NCBI RefSeq assembly: GCF_018613575.1
Contig: NZ_JAGGPX010000003.1
Coordinates: forward strand, 20,614-84,613
DNA from: Planococcus sp. ISL-110
GTDB taxonomy: Bacteria > Bacillota > Bacilli > Bacillales_A > Planococcaceae
Direction: 5' to 3'
DNA length: 64,000 nucleotides
The translations under genes were made by a program, and so were the position numbers. Within the stretch, counting starts at the first letter, position 1, and the number at the start of each line of letters is the position of its first letter. The notes below the pieces were generated by a model that saw only the letters and a list, made by a program, of their open reading frames with translations, had not been told where the DNA came from and did not search any database. Below are positions 10,925 through 22,440 of the stretch, in pieces.

Positions 10925-11046
10925 GAATAAAATCTCCATTCTTTTAAAAAGTCATTTTGTTTATCAAGCCATTTCCCCCAACCGGGAAACATTGCTGCCG
11001 TTCAGTGCCCTGCATTTTTGAGGATGTCCGGAAGCAGCACAAGGCT

Positions 11047-11784
11047 TTATTCGAATTCGCAGGAAATGGCAGCCAGTGCATACAAAGGTGCTGTTTCTGT
11101 CCGCAAAATCCGCGGGCCAAGAGAAGTAAAGGTGGCGCCGGCGCTTTTTAGTGCCGCCACTTCCCTTTCAGAAATACCGCCTTCCGGACCAAAAACGATA
11201 AGAGCTGAATCTTTATCATACAATGATTTCAAAATTTCGGCAAACCGCGTCCTATCGCCTTGCCGTGCCTCTTCTTCATAGGCCACGATCACCACACCAT
11301 AAGATTCGGCTTTGCTCAGTAACTGCTTGAAGCTGTGGAGGTTGTGGATTTCAGGGACATGCGTCCTATGCGACTGCTCCGCAGCTTCCTTGGCGATTTT
11401 TTGAAGGCGTCCAATCTTTTTTTCACTTTTGGAATTGTCCCATTTGACGATGGACCGTTCTGCCGTAAATGGCAGCAACGCGTACATCCCCAATTCTGTC
11501 GCTTTTTGGGTGATCAAATCAAGCTTGTCGCCTTTCGGGAGTCCGCAGGCGATGGTCACTTTTTTCGGCGATTCCACCTGCGTCTCCAATACTTCACCAA
11601 GTTCAACTTCCACATCAAAGTCAGCTGACCGGATCTTCGCAAGATAGGCCTCGCCTTCCATGACTGCGATCAAGTAGTCGCCGGGTGTTTGGCGCATAAC
11701 TTTGGCGATGTGCTTTGCATCATCGCCGGTTATCGCCACTATTCGATTTTCAGGAATTTTGCCTTCTATAAAATATCGCTGCAT
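11047..11784 (-). CDS. rsmE: 16S rRNA m3U1498 methyltransferase RsmE
   Basis: A SPOUT-class methyltransferase that methylates U1498 of 16S rRNA in assembled 30S subunits. It has an N-terminal PUA-like part (about 1-70) and a C-terminal knotted SAM domain with IVFGPEGGIS and LGPRILRTETA. 245 residues is normal. It lies 12 bp after prmA, continuing the dnaK operon as in B. subtilis. Confidence 0.95.
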   Translation of the reverse strand: MQRYFIEGKIPENRIVAITGDDAKHIAKVMRQTPGDYLIAVMEGEAYLAKIRSADFDVEVELGEVLETQVESPKKVTIACGLPKGDKLDLITQKATELGMYALLPFTAERSIVKWDNSKSEKKIGRLQKIAKEAAEQSHRTHVPEIHNLHSFKQLLSKAESYGVVIVAYEEEARQGDRTRFAEILKSLYDKDSALIVFGPEGGISEREVAALKSAGATFTSLGPRILRTETAPLYALAAISCEFE

Positions 11785-11796
11785 GGTGGCACCCCG

Positions 11797-12738
11797 TTAT
11801 TCAGGTTTTTTTGAAACGATGGTAACCCAGTCTTCCATCATCATGACGTCTTCAATGACAAAACCGGAAGTCTCAAGCGCGGCTTTGACATCATTCTTTT
11901 TCGCCGCGATGATGCCTGAAGTGATATAGCGGCCACCCGGTTTAACGATATTGAACGCGTCATCGGTAAATGACATGATGACTTCGGCGAGAATATTGGC
12001 GACCACCACGTCACCCGGCTTGTCTATCTTATCTACCAGATTGCCTTCTTCCACCGTGACAATATTCTGGACATTATTCAACTTCACATTAACGTTCGCT
12101 GCTGTTACAGCAATATCATCCAAATCAAGTGCATAGACTTCTTTGGCGGACAATAACGCCGCTCCAATGGCCAGCACGCCGGACCCTGTCCCAATATCGA
12201 TGACCCGGTCACCGGGGCGGATCGTCTTTTCCAAAGCCTGGAGGCTCATGACAGTGGTTGGATGGGTTCCTGTTCCGAATGCCATCCCTGGATCCAATTC
12301 AATGATCAATTCATCGCTTGAGACCGGATTGTAGGTTTCCCATGTCGGAACAATCGTGAAGCGTTCAGAAATTTTTACGGGATGGTAGTATTTCTTCCAT
12401 GATGTCGCCCAGTCTTCTTCGTTCACTTCACTGATGGTCACTTCGTTTTTGCCCAGATTGATGCCAAACGAGACCAGATTATTGATGGCCAATTTAATAG
12501 CATCGACCGTCTCTCCCAGAAAGCTGTTGACTGGCAAATAGGCTTTCAAGATAACCCCATCCACCGGAAAATCATCCGGATCAAGCGAATAGATTTCACC
12601 GAAACGATATTCTCTTTCTTTCGTCAAGTCTTCCGAATCCTCAATGACAACCCCGCTGGCTCCCGCCTCGTGCATAATATTGGAAACTGCTTCAATCGCT
12701 TCGTTTGTCGTATGAATCGACAGTTCTAACCATTTCAA
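11797..12738 (-). CDS. prmA: Ribosomal protein L11 methyltransferase PrmA
   Basis: Trimethylates ribosomal protein L11 with SAM. The Rossmann SAM motif VIDIGTGSGVLAIGA, the upstream PGMAFGTGTHPTT loop and VVANILAEV are visible. There is a small N-terminal substrate-binding domain. 313 residues fits the family. It lies downstream of dnaJ across a 130-bp gap that contains a weak hairpin. Confidence 0.96.
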   Translation of the reverse strand: MKWLELSIHTTNEAIEAVSNIMHEAGASGVVIEDSEDLTKEREYRFGEIYSLDPDDFPVDGVILKAYLPVNSFLGETVDAIKLAINNLVSFGINLGKNEVTISEVNEEDWATSWKKYYHPVKISERFTIVPTWETYNPVSSDELIIELDPGMAFGTGTHPTTVMSLQALEKTIRPGDRVIDIGTGSGVLAIGAALLSAKEVYALDLDDIAVTAANVNVKLNNVQNIVTVEEGNLVDKIDKPGDVVVANILAEVIMSFTDDAFNIVKPGGRYITSGIIAAKKNDVKAALETSGFVIEDVMMMEDWVTIVSKKPE

Positions 12739-12773
12739 TTCCGCCCAGCTCCTTTTTCGTCTTTACAGTCAGT

Positions 12774-12800
12774 AAGACTCCTGCTTTTCGCAAGAGTCTT
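12774..12800 (-). other. Hairpin between dnaJ and prmA
   Basis: An 11-bp near-perfect inverted repeat (12774-12784 with 12790-12800, one G-T) without a clear T run. It could stabilise the upstream mRNA or attenuate readthrough from dnaJ into prmA-rsmE. Confidence 0.45.
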
Positions 12801-12868
12801 CTGTTTGTAAAAATTGGATTGCCTTAATTGGCAACGAACCAATAATGCCCTATTTTTTCCAGCTTTTA

Positions 12869-13978
12869 TTATTCACCTTTGATAGTGCGTTTGATTTTTT
12901 CAAAAAGAGAACTGCTGTGTTCTTCTGGAATATCTCCGCTGATTTCAGCAAACTCACGCAATAGCTGTTTTTGTTTCTCGCTGAGTTTTGTCTGTGTTTT
13001 TATGCGGACAATGACATGCTGGTCGCCAGTGCCATAACCATGGACGTTTTGAACACCTTTGCCTTTCAGGCGGAAACGTGCTCCACTTTGCGTGCCGGCT
13101 GGAATTTTCAATTTCACTTTTCCAGAAATCGTCGGCACTTCAATTTCGTCACCCAATGCAGCCTGCGGATAGGTAACGGAGATATCCAAATAGATATCGT
13201 CGCCTTCCCGCTGGAACTGTTTATGCGGTCTTACGCGGAATACCACGTACAGATCCCCGTTCGGCCCTCCATTGGCGCCTGGTGCACCTTGGCCCGTGAC
13301 ACGCAATTGCTGGCCATCATCGACACCGGCTGGAATCGTGACTTTGATTTTTTTGACTTTGCGGACTTTTCCTTCGCCGCGGCAAGTCGTGCATTTCTCT
13401 TCGATAATCTGACCGGTGCCTTCACAATGCTGGCAGGCACGGCGATTGACCATTCGGCCGAAAGGCGTGTCCTGTGTCACATTCATCTGCCCAGAGCCTC
13501 CGCAATATGGACATGTTTTTTTCTTTGTTCCAGGCTTAGCACCCGAACCGTCACAAGTACCGCATGTTTCATCTTTTGGAATTTCAACTTCTGTTTCCTT
13601 GCCGAACACGGCATCCATGAAATCGATGGTCATGGAATACTGCAGATCATCGCCTTTGCGTGGAGCATTCGGGTCGCGGCGTCTCGTACCGCCGCCAAAG
13701 AACGTGCTGAAGATGTCGTCGAAACCGAAGCCATCCCCTCCGCCTCCAAAGCCTTGATTTGGATCCTGATGGCCAAACTGATCATATTGCTCACGTTTCT
13801 GCTCGTCACTTAATACTTCATAGGCATCTTTTACTTCCTGGAATTTCTCGGTAGCATCGGCCTCTTTATTGATATCCGGATGGAACTTTTTTGACAAGGT
13901 CCGGTAAGCTTTTTTTATTTCTTCTTTAGAAGCAGACTTGGATACGCCTAATACTTCATAATAATCTCGCTTATTCAT
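12869..13978 (-). CDS. dnaJ: Chaperone protein DnaJ
   Basis: Hsp40 co-chaperone that stimulates DnaK ATPase and delivers substrates. The J domain (1-70) has the HPD motif in HPDINKE. A Gly/Phe-rich linker (about 76-100) follows. Four CxxCxGxG repeats (about 140-215) form the zinc region, then the C-terminal substrate-binding part. 369 residues is normal. It is the fourth gene of the CIRCE-controlled operon. Confidence 0.97.
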   Translation of the reverse strand: MNKRDYYEVLGVSKSASKEEIKKAYRTLSKKFHPDINKEADATEKFQEVKDAYEVLSDEQKREQYDQFGHQDPNQGFGGGGDGFGFDDIFSTFFGGGTRRRDPNAPRKGDDLQYSMTIDFMDAVFGKETEVEIPKDETCGTCDGSGAKPGTKKKTCPYCGGSGQMNVTQDTPFGRMVNRRACQHCEGTGQIIEEKCTTCRGEGKVRKVKKIKVTIPAGVDDGQQLRVTGQGAPGANGGPNGDLYVVFRVRPHKQFQREGDDIYLDISVTYPQAALGDEIEVPTISGKVKLKIPAGTQSGARFRLKGKGVQNVHGYGTGDQHVIVRIKTQTKLSEKQKQLLREFAEISGDIPEEHSSSLFEKIKRTIKGE

Positions 13979-14045
13979 AAGTCACTCTCCCTCTAGCAAT
14001 CAACTGTAATTGTACACGGTTTAAATCGCTGTTGCAAAGACATTG

Positions 14046-14082
14046 AAAAAGCCAAAGCATGTTGCTTTGCTTTGACTTTTCA
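14046..14082 (-). terminator. Attenuator-like hairpin between dnaK and dnaJ
   Basis: Minus-strand stem AGTCAAAGCA/TGCTTTGGCT (14050-14077 span) followed by a short T run. A partial terminator here would lower dnaJ relative to dnaK, or the hairpin may protect the hrcA-grpE-dnaK part of the mRNA. Confidence 0.5.
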
Positions 14083-14087
14083 AGGTC

Positions 14088-15956
<1,869 letters not shown>

Positions 15957-15960
15957 CTAC

Positions 15961-16566
15961 TTATTCGTTTACTTTTACCATTGCTGGACGCAGAACACGG
16001 CCTTTCAGCATATAGCCTTTTTGCAACTCCTGTAAGACAATTCCCGGTTCAGCGGATTCATCTTTTTCCTGCATGACCGCTTGGTGGAAATTCGGGTCGA
16101 ATGGTTCGCCGACCGCTTTGATTTCTTCCAAGCCTTCACGGCTTACAGCTTCGGTCAATGATTTTTGCACCATCTCGACGCCTTTCAGCAAGGAAGCCGA
16201 TTCTTCACTGTTTGTTTGGAGCGATAATGCACGCTCGAAATTATCCAGTACTGGCAGAAGATCCGACAGCAGGGATTGCGAGCGGAATTTATTGGCGATT
16301 TCTTTGTCTTTTTGAGTACGCCGTTTGAAATTATCATAATCTGCCATAAGACGCAAATATTTGTTTTGTTCTACTTCAAGCTGCTTGCGAAGCTCTTCTG
16401 CTTCATCTACAGTTTCTTGTTCTGCTTCAGCAGAAAAATCAGCTTCCGGTGTTTCTGTATCCGCGAATTCTGATTGCTCTTCCATATCTGCTTCCGAGAC
16501 TGGCTCTTTCACTTCAACATCTTCAGCATGCTCTTCTGTTTTCATTGTTTTATTTTTTTTAGGCAA
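15961..16566 (-). CDS. grpE: Nucleotide exchange factor GrpE
   Basis: Releases ADP from DnaK. A strongly acidic, probably disordered N-terminus (about 1-70) is followed by the long coiled coil and the beta domain with EPFDPNFHQAVMQ and KGYMLKGRVLRPAMVKV. The TTG at 16566 is taken as start because AAAGGAGG lies 7 bases upstream. A GTG at 16587, overlapping the hrcA stop, has its purine run too close. This gives 201 residues. Confidence 0.95.
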   Translation of the reverse strand: MPKKNKTMKTEEHAEDVEVKEPVSEADMEEQSEFADTETPEADFSAEAEQETVDEAEELRKQLEVEQNKYLRLMADYDNFKRRTQKDKEIANKFRSQSLLSDLLPVLDNFERALSLQTNSEESASLLKGVEMVQKSLTEAVSREGLEEIKAVGEPFDPNFHQAVMQEKDESAEPGIVLQELQKGYMLKGRVLRPAMVKVNE

Positions 16567-16583
16567 ATCTGTTCCTCCTTTGT

Positions 16584-17618
16584 TCACGTTCCTTTAAAGA
16601 TACGGGTCAGCTCTTTAGACAAATCGCCGCTCAACAAATCCAATATGGAAACGATGCGTTTATAATCCATCCGTTTTGGACCGATTATGGCGATTGACCC
16701 CGTCTGTTCTTCTCCGATATTATACGACACTGTAATGACACTGCAGTCTTCCATTGCCGACAGCGCGTTTTCCGAACCGATGCGAATATGGAGGCCTTGG
16801 CTTCCCACTGGCAGGATCATCGGAATGTGCTTGGATTCTTCCATGACATCCATCAAATCTCTGATTTTCTGAAGGTCATGGAAATCCGGTTGCTTCAGGA
16901 TGTTCAGCTTTCCACCATAATAGATGTTTTCATCATCATGAGGCAGCAAAACCGCTTTTCTGAACGTATGGAAAAGTTCACCGTAACGTTCAACATGCTG
17001 CTTTAAAATCGTCAGCGTCTCTTGTTCCAGCCGCAGGTGCAGATTATTCAGCGACACGCCGACAAGCCGTTCATTGAGGATATTGGCCATTTTTTCAATA
17101 TCCGATGGATTGAGGCCCGGCGGAATGGCAAACATGCGATTTTCCACATGCCCTGAATCGGTTACGATGATCGCAACCGCCGTATCCTGCGTCAATGGCA
17201 CAATCGACAGTTTTTTGACGATATGCCTGCGCACATCAGGACCCAATAAAATGGACGTGTAATTGGTCAGTTCCGAAAGGATCATCGCAGAGCGCTTGAT
17301 GACTTGCTCAGTCTCTGTCAATTTTTCTTCGAAAACCGAGCGCAATTGCACAATGTCCTGCTGCGGCAGCGCCCTTGGTGTCAGCAGGTGGTCGACGTAA
17401 TAGCGGTATCCCTTCTCCGACGGAATGCGCCCGGAAGACGTATGGGTCTTTTCCAGAAAGCCCATGCCTTCCAAATCCGCCATTTCGTTGCGGATGGTCG
17501 CCGGACTAAAAGGGATTTCGGGTTTCTTGGAGAGTTGGTTCGATCCTACCGGCTGAGCTGATTGAATATAATCATCTACTGTCACCTTTAAGATGAGCAG
17601 TTGCCGTTCTGTTAACAT
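16584..17618 (-). CDS. hrcA: Heat-inducible transcription repressor HrcA
   Basis: Represses the dnaK operon by binding CIRCE; GroEL is known to promote its activity. An N-terminal winged helix (TERQLLILKVTVDDYI, SPATIRNEMADLE) is followed by the dimerisation and core domain. The ATG at 17618 has GAGGTG 7 bases upstream; this gives 344 residues, the family length. It lies directly behind its own operator and so is autoregulated. Confidence 0.96.
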   Translation of the reverse strand: MLTERQLLILKVTVDDYIQSAQPVGSNQLSKKPEIPFSPATIRNEMADLEGMGFLEKTHTSSGRIPSEKGYRYYVDHLLTPRALPQQDIVQLRSVFEEKLTETEQVIKRSAMILSELTNYTSILLGPDVRRHIVKKLSIVPLTQDTAVAIIVTDSGHVENRMFAIPPGLNPSDIEKMANILNERLVGVSLNNLHLRLEQETLTILKQHVERYGELFHTFRKAVLLPHDDENIYYGGKLNILKQPDFHDLQKIRDLMDVMEESKHIPMILPVGSQGLHIRIGSENALSAMEDCSVITVSYNIGEEQTGSIAIIGPKRMDYKRIVSILDLLSGDLSKELTRIFKGT

Positions 17619-17632
17619 GATCATCACCTCTG

Positions 17633-17659
17633 TTAGCACTCTACGTACCCGAGTGCTAA
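17633..17659 (-). promoter_or_regulatory. CIRCE operator
   Basis: TTAGCACTC, nine bases, GAGTGCTAA: an exact match to the CIRCE consensus. It stands between the promoter and hrcA, where bound HrcA would block transcription of the heat-shock operon. Confidence 0.97.
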
Positions 17660-17669
17660 TACTACATTA

Positions 17670-17698
17670 AAATTAACAAATATAATGATCCTTGTCAA
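17670..17698 (-). promoter_or_regulatory. Sigma-A promoter of the hrcA operon
   Basis: Minus strand TTGACA (17693-17698), 17-base spacer, TAATTT (17670-17675). It lies just upstream of CIRCE and within 11 bp of the hemW stop codon. Confidence 0.8.
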
Positions 17699-17708
17699 CG
17701 GAAGAGCT

Positions 17709-18848
17709 TTACGCCAATAAAAATTGCTCAAAAACTTCATTGCCGACAAATCGGCCTTTTCTGGTCAACCGGACAAAGCCGCCGGAAATCTCCAAGTTTT
17801 CCTTGATGATTTCTTTTTCCAGTATGGTGCCGTAAACATCCTGAATCGGTTTTTGGAATTTCTCCTGGAAGTGGATCAAGGACACGCCATTTGTTTTCCG
17901 CAGCCCCAAAAACATTTCTTCTTCCATCTTTTCGTGAACCGGCACTTTGTGCGTATTTAGAATCGGCCGTTCGCCGCTATCCAACGGCTCCATGTATTTT
18001 TTCAACGGACCGGCATTCGAGTAACGGACGCCATCCACATAGCCATGTGCCCCGGCTCCAACACCGATGTATTCGACATTGTCCCAATACAATAGGTTAT
18101 GGTGAGATTCATGTCCTGGACGCGCAAAGTTAGAGATTTCGTATTGCTTCAAACCTCTTTTGTCCATCTCATTCATCAGTTTTTCGTACATATCGGCTTC
18201 CAGATCTTCTGTGACAGTATTGAGCTTGCCTTTCGTCATTAAATTATAAAAAACGGTTTTTGGTTCAATGATCAGCGAATAAGCAGAGAAATGCGGCAAG
18301 TCGAAAGCAAAAGCCTGCTCGAGCGTGTCGTCCCATTGCTGCATGGTTTGCCCAGGCAAGCCGTACATCAAGTCAAAGCTCAAATTCTCGAAGCCGACCA
18401 GACGGGCTGAATCGACCGCGCGTTTGACGTCTGAATTGCTGTGGGTCCGGCCAAGCCGTTTCAGTAGGTCTTCATCAAAAGACTGGACGCCCATGCTTAA
18501 GCGATTGACGCCTCCGTCAAACAGCACCTGCATCTTATCTTTGGTCAGTTCATCCGGATTGGCTTCCGATGTCCATTCCAGATTTTCTGCCATCGGCACG
18601 TAGCGATGGATATGGCCCAGCAGTTTCTCTAACTGGGCAGGCGTCAGGGATGTCGGAGTACCGCCACCTAAAAAGATGGTTTCCAGCGGCTTGTCGAGTG
18701 CACCCTGCTGCTTCCATAATGCCAGTTCTTTGCCCACTGAATCGATGTAGGCATCCACAGGCTGATCTTTGAAATAAACTTTATTGAAATCGCAGTAAAA
18801 ACAGATTTGGTGGCAGAATGGAATATGGATGTACAATCCTTTTACCAT
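17709..18848 (-). CDS. hemW: Radical SAM heme chaperone HemW
   Basis: A HemN-like radical SAM protein. Cys12, Cys16 and Cys19 (C-x3-C-x2-C) bind the 4Fe-4S cluster. At 379 residues it is shorter than true coproporphyrinogen oxidase HemN, as expected for HemW, which carries heme to target proteins. GGGGTPTSL and the C-terminal HemN domain (about 270-370) are visible. It sits between lepA and hrcA as in Bacillus. The older name is oxygen-independent coproporphyrinogen oxidase homologue. Confidence 0.93.
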   Translation of the reverse strand: MVKGLYIHIPFCHQICFYCDFNKVYFKDQPVDAYIDSVGKELALWKQQGALDKPLETIFLGGGTPTSLTPAQLEKLLGHIHRYVPMAENLEWTSEANPDELTKDKMQVLFDGGVNRLSMGVQSFDEDLLKRLGRTHSNSDVKRAVDSARLVGFENLSFDLMYGLPGQTMQQWDDTLEQAFAFDLPHFSAYSLIIEPKTVFYNLMTKGKLNTVTEDLEADMYEKLMNEMDKRGLKQYEISNFARPGHESHHNLLYWDNVEYIGVGAGAHGYVDGVRYSNAGPLKKYMEPLDSGERPILNTHKVPVHEKMEEEMFLGLRKTNGVSLIHFQEKFQKPIQDVYGTILEKEIIKENLEISGGFVRLTRKGRFVGNEVFEQFLLA

Positions 18849-18869
18849 TTTATTTCCTCTTTTCTAATA

Positions 18870-18905
18870 AGAAAAGGAGGCTGAACTTCCCGCCTCCTTT
18901 TTTTC
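18870..18905 (-). terminator. Terminator between lepA and hemW
   Basis: Stem AAAGGAGGC/GCCTCCTTT (18873-18881 with 18892-18900) flanked by A and T runs, immediately after the lepA stop. It suggests hemW is not simply co-transcribed with lepA, or only by readthrough. Confidence 0.85.
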
Positions 18906-18907
18906 GT

Positions 18908-20737
18908 TTATTTTGATTGGTCGTCCATTTTCAGGATCGCCATGAATGCTTCTTGTGGAACTTCGACAGATCCAACCTGCTTCATGCGCTTTTTACCTTC
19001 TTTTTGCTTATCAAGAAGTTTCCGCTTACGGGAAATGTCTCCCCCGTAACATTTAGCAAGGACGTTTTTACGTATCGCGCTGATTGTTTGGCGTGCAACG
19101 ATCTTCTGGCCGATGGCGGCTTGGATCGGCACTTCGAACTGCTGGCGCGGAATCAAGTTCTTCAATTTTTCGACGATGACTTTGCCGCGTTCATAAGCAA
19201 AGTCTCGGTGAACGATAAAGCTCAGTGCATCTACCTGTTCAGTATTCAAGAGGATATCCATCTTGACGAGGTTGGATTCCTTGTAGCCGATCAATTCATA
19301 ATCAAATGAAGCGTAGCCTTTTGTGCCCGATTTCAATTGATCGAAGAAATCGTAGACAATTTCAGCCAGCGGCAACTCATAGATGATGCTTACACGGCTG
19401 TCATCGACATAATCCATTGTTAGGAAATTGCCGCGTTTGCGCTGGCAGATTTCCATGACCGCTCCAACATAATCATTTGGTACCATGACAGTCGCTTTGA
19501 CGTAAGGCTCTTCGACCATCTGGATTTTCTGTGCATCCGGCATCATGGCAGGGTTATCGATTTTTAAAATTTCCCCGTCCGTCATGTGGACGTCATAAAT
19601 TACGCTTGGGGCCGTGGTGATCAAATCGATGTTGAACTCGCGCTCAATGCGTTCCTGGATAATTTCCATGTGCAACAGGCCAAGGAAACCGCAACGGTAT
19701 CCAAAACCAAGTGCTTGGGAAGATTCCGGTTCGAACTGCAATGCCGCATCGTTCAATTCCAATTTCTCCAATGCGTCACGCAAATCGTTGTATCTCGATG
19801 TATCGATCGGGTACATACCGCAATAGACCATCGGGTTTAATCGGCGGTAGCCCGGCAATGCTTTCGCTGCCGGATTGTTGGCCAGCGTAATGGTATCGCC
19901 GACAGTTGAATCGCCGACATTTTTAATGGACGCGGTCAAGAAGCCAACATCGCCGACTGTCAATTCATCGCGGAGAATGGCATGTGGGGTGAAAACACCC
20001 GCTTCAATCACTTCAAACTCTTTTCCGGAAGCCATCATCTTGATGCGGTCGCCGGGTTTTACGGTGCCTTCGACAATCCGGATATACGCTACAATGCCGC
20101 GGTACGGATCGTAAAGAGAATCGAAAATCAGGGCTTTCAATGGTGCACTTGGGTCACCGGTTGGCGCAGGAACTTTCTCGACGATCTGTTCAAGAATGTC
20201 TTCGATGCCGATTCCTGCTTTCGCTGATGCCAAAACGGCTTCAGAAGCATCCAGTCCGATCACTTCTTCGATTTCCTGGCGGACACGCTCCGGATCTGCA
20301 GCCGGCAAATCGATTTTATTGATGACCGGCAGGATTTCCAGGTCATTGTCCAATGCCAGGTAGACGTTTGCCAAGGTCTGGGCTTCAATTCCCTGAGCTG
20401 CATCGACAACCAAAACAGCGCCTTCACAGGCAGCCAGGCTTCGTGATACCTCGTAGGTGAAGTCGACATGTCCCGGCGTGTCGATCAAATGCATAATATA
20501 GATTTCTCCATCTTTGGCTTTATAATTAAGCTGGACGGCATTCAATTTAATGGTAATGCCACGTTCCCGTTCAAGATCCATGGAATCCAGTGACTGTGCT
20601 TTCATTTCTCGGGAAGTCAGTGCTTCCGTCATTTCTAAAATTCGGTCTGCAAGCGTAGACTTGCCATGGTCAATGTGCGCGATAATCGAGAAGTTGCGGA
20701 TTTTGCTTTGACGGGATAATCTTTCCTCATTATTCAT
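18908..20737 (-). CDS. lepA: Elongation factor 4 (LepA)
   Basis: A translational GTPase with EF-G-like domains and a LepA-specific C-terminal domain; it acts on stalled ribosomes and in 30S biogenesis. G1 [10 protein letters not shown]3 DTPGH and G4 NKID are visible. The ATG at 20737 has AGGAG 8 bases upstream; a GTG three codons earlier would touch the site. 609 residues is normal. In Bacillus spoIIP and gpr lie between rpsT and lepA; here only about 215 bp of promoter DNA does. Confidence 0.97.
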   Translation of the reverse strand: MNNEERLSRQSKIRNFSIIAHIDHGKSTLADRILEMTEALTSREMKAQSLDSMDLERERGITIKLNAVQLNYKAKDGEIYIMHLIDTPGHVDFTYEVSRSLAACEGAVLVVDAAQGIEAQTLANVYLALDNDLEILPVINKIDLPAADPERVRQEIEEVIGLDASEAVLASAKAGIGIEDILEQIVEKVPAPTGDPSAPLKALIFDSLYDPYRGIVAYIRIVEGTVKPGDRIKMMASGKEFEVIEAGVFTPHAILRDELTVGDVGFLTASIKNVGDSTVGDTITLANNPAAKALPGYRRLNPMVYCGMYPIDTSRYNDLRDALEKLELNDAALQFEPESSQALGFGYRCGFLGLLHMEIIQERIEREFNIDLITTAPSVIYDVHMTDGEILKIDNPAMMPDAQKIQMVEEPYVKATVMVPNDYVGAVMEICQRKRGNFLTMDYVDDSRVSIIYELPLAEIVYDFFDQLKSGTKGYASFDYELIGYKESNLVKMDILLNTEQVDALSFIVHRDFAYERGKVIVEKLKNLIPRQQFEVPIQAAIGQKIVARQTISAIRKNVLAKCYGGDISRKRKLLDKQKEGKKRMKQVGSVEVPQEAFMAILKMDDQSK

Positions 20738-20766
20738 TCTCTTCACTCCTATATAAACTACTATGA

Positions 20767-20795
20767 ATTATAGCAGTACAGCAGACATTGAGCAA
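20767..20795 (-). promoter_or_regulatory. lepA promoter
   Basis: Minus strand TTGCTC (20790-20795), 17 bases, TATAAT (20767-20772), about 30 bp before the lepA ATG. Confidence 0.75.
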
Positions 20796-20849
20796 TGAAA
20801 GCTCCTGAAATCATTTAACTGTCAAGGGAAACTTCTTTGCACGTAACTA

Positions 20850-20878
20850 TTGCATTCCTTTCGCTGATTTGATAAAAT
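20850..20878 (+). promoter_or_regulatory. rpsT promoter
   Basis: Plus strand TTGCAT (20850-20855), 17 bases, TAAAAT (20873-20878), leaving a leader of about 65-70 nt before rpsT. Confidence 0.7.
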
Positions 20879-20952
20879 AACTCATGTTGTATAGAGACAT
20901 TAAAGAGTTGGGATGATTTCCTCTCTTTCATATTGTCTAGGAGGTGAAAGAT

Positions 20953-21201
20953 ATGCCAAACATTAAATCTGCAATCAAACGTGTGCGTACGAACGACACT
21001 AAAAATGTTCAAAACTCACATGTAAAATCAGCAATGCGTTCTTCTATTAAGAAAGCTGAAACAGCTTTGACTAACAAAGACGATAACGCTAGCGATACTG
21101 TAAAAGCGGCGATTAAACAGGTGGAAAAAGCGGCTTCTAAAGGCTTGATCCATAAAAACACTGCAGCTCGTAAAAAAGCTCGCTTGATGAAACAAGCGTA
21201 A
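20953..21201 (+). CDS. rpsT: 30S ribosomal protein S20
   Basis: An 82-residue basic helical protein with the S20 signatures PNIKSAIKRVR and KNTAARKKARLMK. It binds 16S rRNA early in 30S assembly. TAGGAGGTG lies 7-8 bases before the ATG at 20953; a GTG nine bases earlier is part of that site. It is transcribed divergently from lepA. Confidence 0.97.
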   Translation: MPNIKSAIKRVRTNDTKNVQNSHVKSAMRSSIKKAETALTNKDDNASDTVKAAIKQVEKAASKGLIHKNTAARKKARLMKQA

Positions 21202-21208
21202 AACATTT

Positions 21209-21245
21209 AAAAAGCCGGTTCCTCCAGGGGAACCGGCTTTTTTCT
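21209..21245. terminator. Bidirectional terminator between rpsT and holA
   Basis: A 14-bp perfect stem (AAAAAGCCGGTTCC and its complement) with A and T runs on both sides. It serves the convergent rpsT and holA. Confidence 0.93.
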
Positions 21246-21254
21246 ATGCATTTT

Positions 21255-22283
21255 TCAGCGCTTGGCATGCCCACTGCGCTTCATCAGGAAAAATTCCAGG
21301 ATGCGATCGCGATTGCCACTGACTGTTTTCAGCTGCAGATCGATAGCCGCCAAATCACCCAGCACCTGCAGCAGCCTTTTTTCGGAAATCTGCTGGCGCT
21401 TTTCCACCAGCAGTTTGACCCGGTAAGGATGGGCTTTCAATTGCTTGGAGATCTGTTGCGCGTGATAGCCTTTTTTCTGTAAATAATACACTTGGATCAT
21501 AAAGCGGATCTGCGAAGCCAACAATGCCGTCAGCGCAACCGGTTCTTCTTTTTGCCGCAACAGGTCGTAATAGACGCTGAGCGCTCCGCTGACATCGCCG
21601 TCCAGATACGACTGGAGCATCTTGAAGGCATCCTGCTCAAGCGTCCGTGCTGTCATCACTTCCACAAGCTCTACCGTGATATCGCCTTCTGCTGCCCCTA
21701 GGTAAAGAGACATCTTCTCGATTTCCGAAGACAGCAGCGTCAGGTTGGTGCCCGCCATCTCCATCAGCCGACGAGCCGCCTTCAGGTCAATGCCTTTGCC
21801 GAAACTTTTCGCTTCGTGCATCAGCCAGCTTTCCAGATCATTCACCTGCAGTGATTTAGCTTCCACCAGTACAGTGTGCTGCTTCATCAGCTTGGTAACT
21901 TTTTTGCGTTCGTCCAGCTTTTCATAAGGCGCTACGAAAATCGTCACTGAGCTGCCCGGTGGATGTTCCAGCCAGGCCTCCAATGCCTTCAGGTCATGAT
22001 TGATTTTTTCTTTGCCGCGCTCCGCCGCTTTCAGAAACGACGCATTCCTTGCAATGATCAGCTTGCGGTCGCTGAAGAATGGAATGGTATCCGCTTCATC
22101 GATGACGTGATCGACCGGCACTTCATCCAAATCAAAAAAAGTCAGCTCCAGTTCGCCGCCGTCCGTCAATTTATCTTTTAATAAGTCCAAGGTTTTTTCA
22201 ATAAAATAGCTTTCTGTTCCCACAATGAGATAAACAGGGTCTATTTGTCCGCTGCGCATGGATTTCCACACGGAAGTAATCAT
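21255..22283 (-). CDS. holA: DNA polymerase III delta subunit
   Basis: Clamp-loader subunit that opens the beta clamp. The 342-residue protein has the HolA pattern: start VWKSMRSGQIDPVYLIVGTE, TIPFFSDRKLIIARN, and a helical collar domain at the C-terminus. It has the family length and the conserved place next to rpsT and yqzM. It is divergent from yqzM. Confidence 0.95.
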   Translation of the reverse strand: MITSVWKSMRSGQIDPVYLIVGTESYFIEKTLDLLKDKLTDGGELELTFFDLDEVPVDHVIDEADTIPFFSDRKLIIARNASFLKAAERGKEKINHDLKALEAWLEHPPGSSVTIFVAPYEKLDERKKVTKLMKQHTVLVEAKSLQVNDLESWLMHEAKSFGKGIDLKAARRLMEMAGTNLTLLSSEIEKMSLYLGAAEGDITVELVEVMTARTLEQDAFKMLQSYLDGDVSGALSVYYDLLRQKEEPVALTALLASQIRFMIQVYYLQKKGYHAQQISKQLKAHPYRVKLLVEKRQQISEKRLLQVLGDLAAIDLQLKTVSGNRDRILEFFLMKRSGHAKR

Positions 22284-22440
22284 CGTATCAGCCTCCCCTC
22301 CCTCTACTATATCGGATTTTCACCGCTTTGTGTATTTGTCAGATATGTGTCAACGCATAATTTCATCTCTTTATGTTTACTTCAATCTAGATTTTTGTGT
22401 AGTCTTCGCTTATAATTAGAAGGAATTAGGAGGGATTTCA

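Noticed and set aside
12971-13813. 280-codon open frame on the plus strand opposite dnaJ
   Set aside because: It lies wholly antisense to a clear dnaJ, has no ribosome binding site and encodes a Phe/Cys/Arg-rich sequence without domains; it is a shadow of dnaJ codon use.
17642-17692. A second CIRCE or CtsR operator in the hrcA region
   Set aside because: Only one TTAGCACTC-N9-GAGTGCTAA is present, and no CtsR heptad repeats were seen before hrcA or dnaK.
20879-20952. Riboswitch or S20 autoregulatory leader before rpsT
   Set aside because: A short AAAGAG/CTCTTT pairing exists, but it is too weak and I recognise no known leader.
22284-22440. Strong holA promoter (TTGACA on the minus strand near 22337-22342)
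   Set aside because: The -35 is good but no fitting -10 at 16-18 bases was found, so it was not listed.
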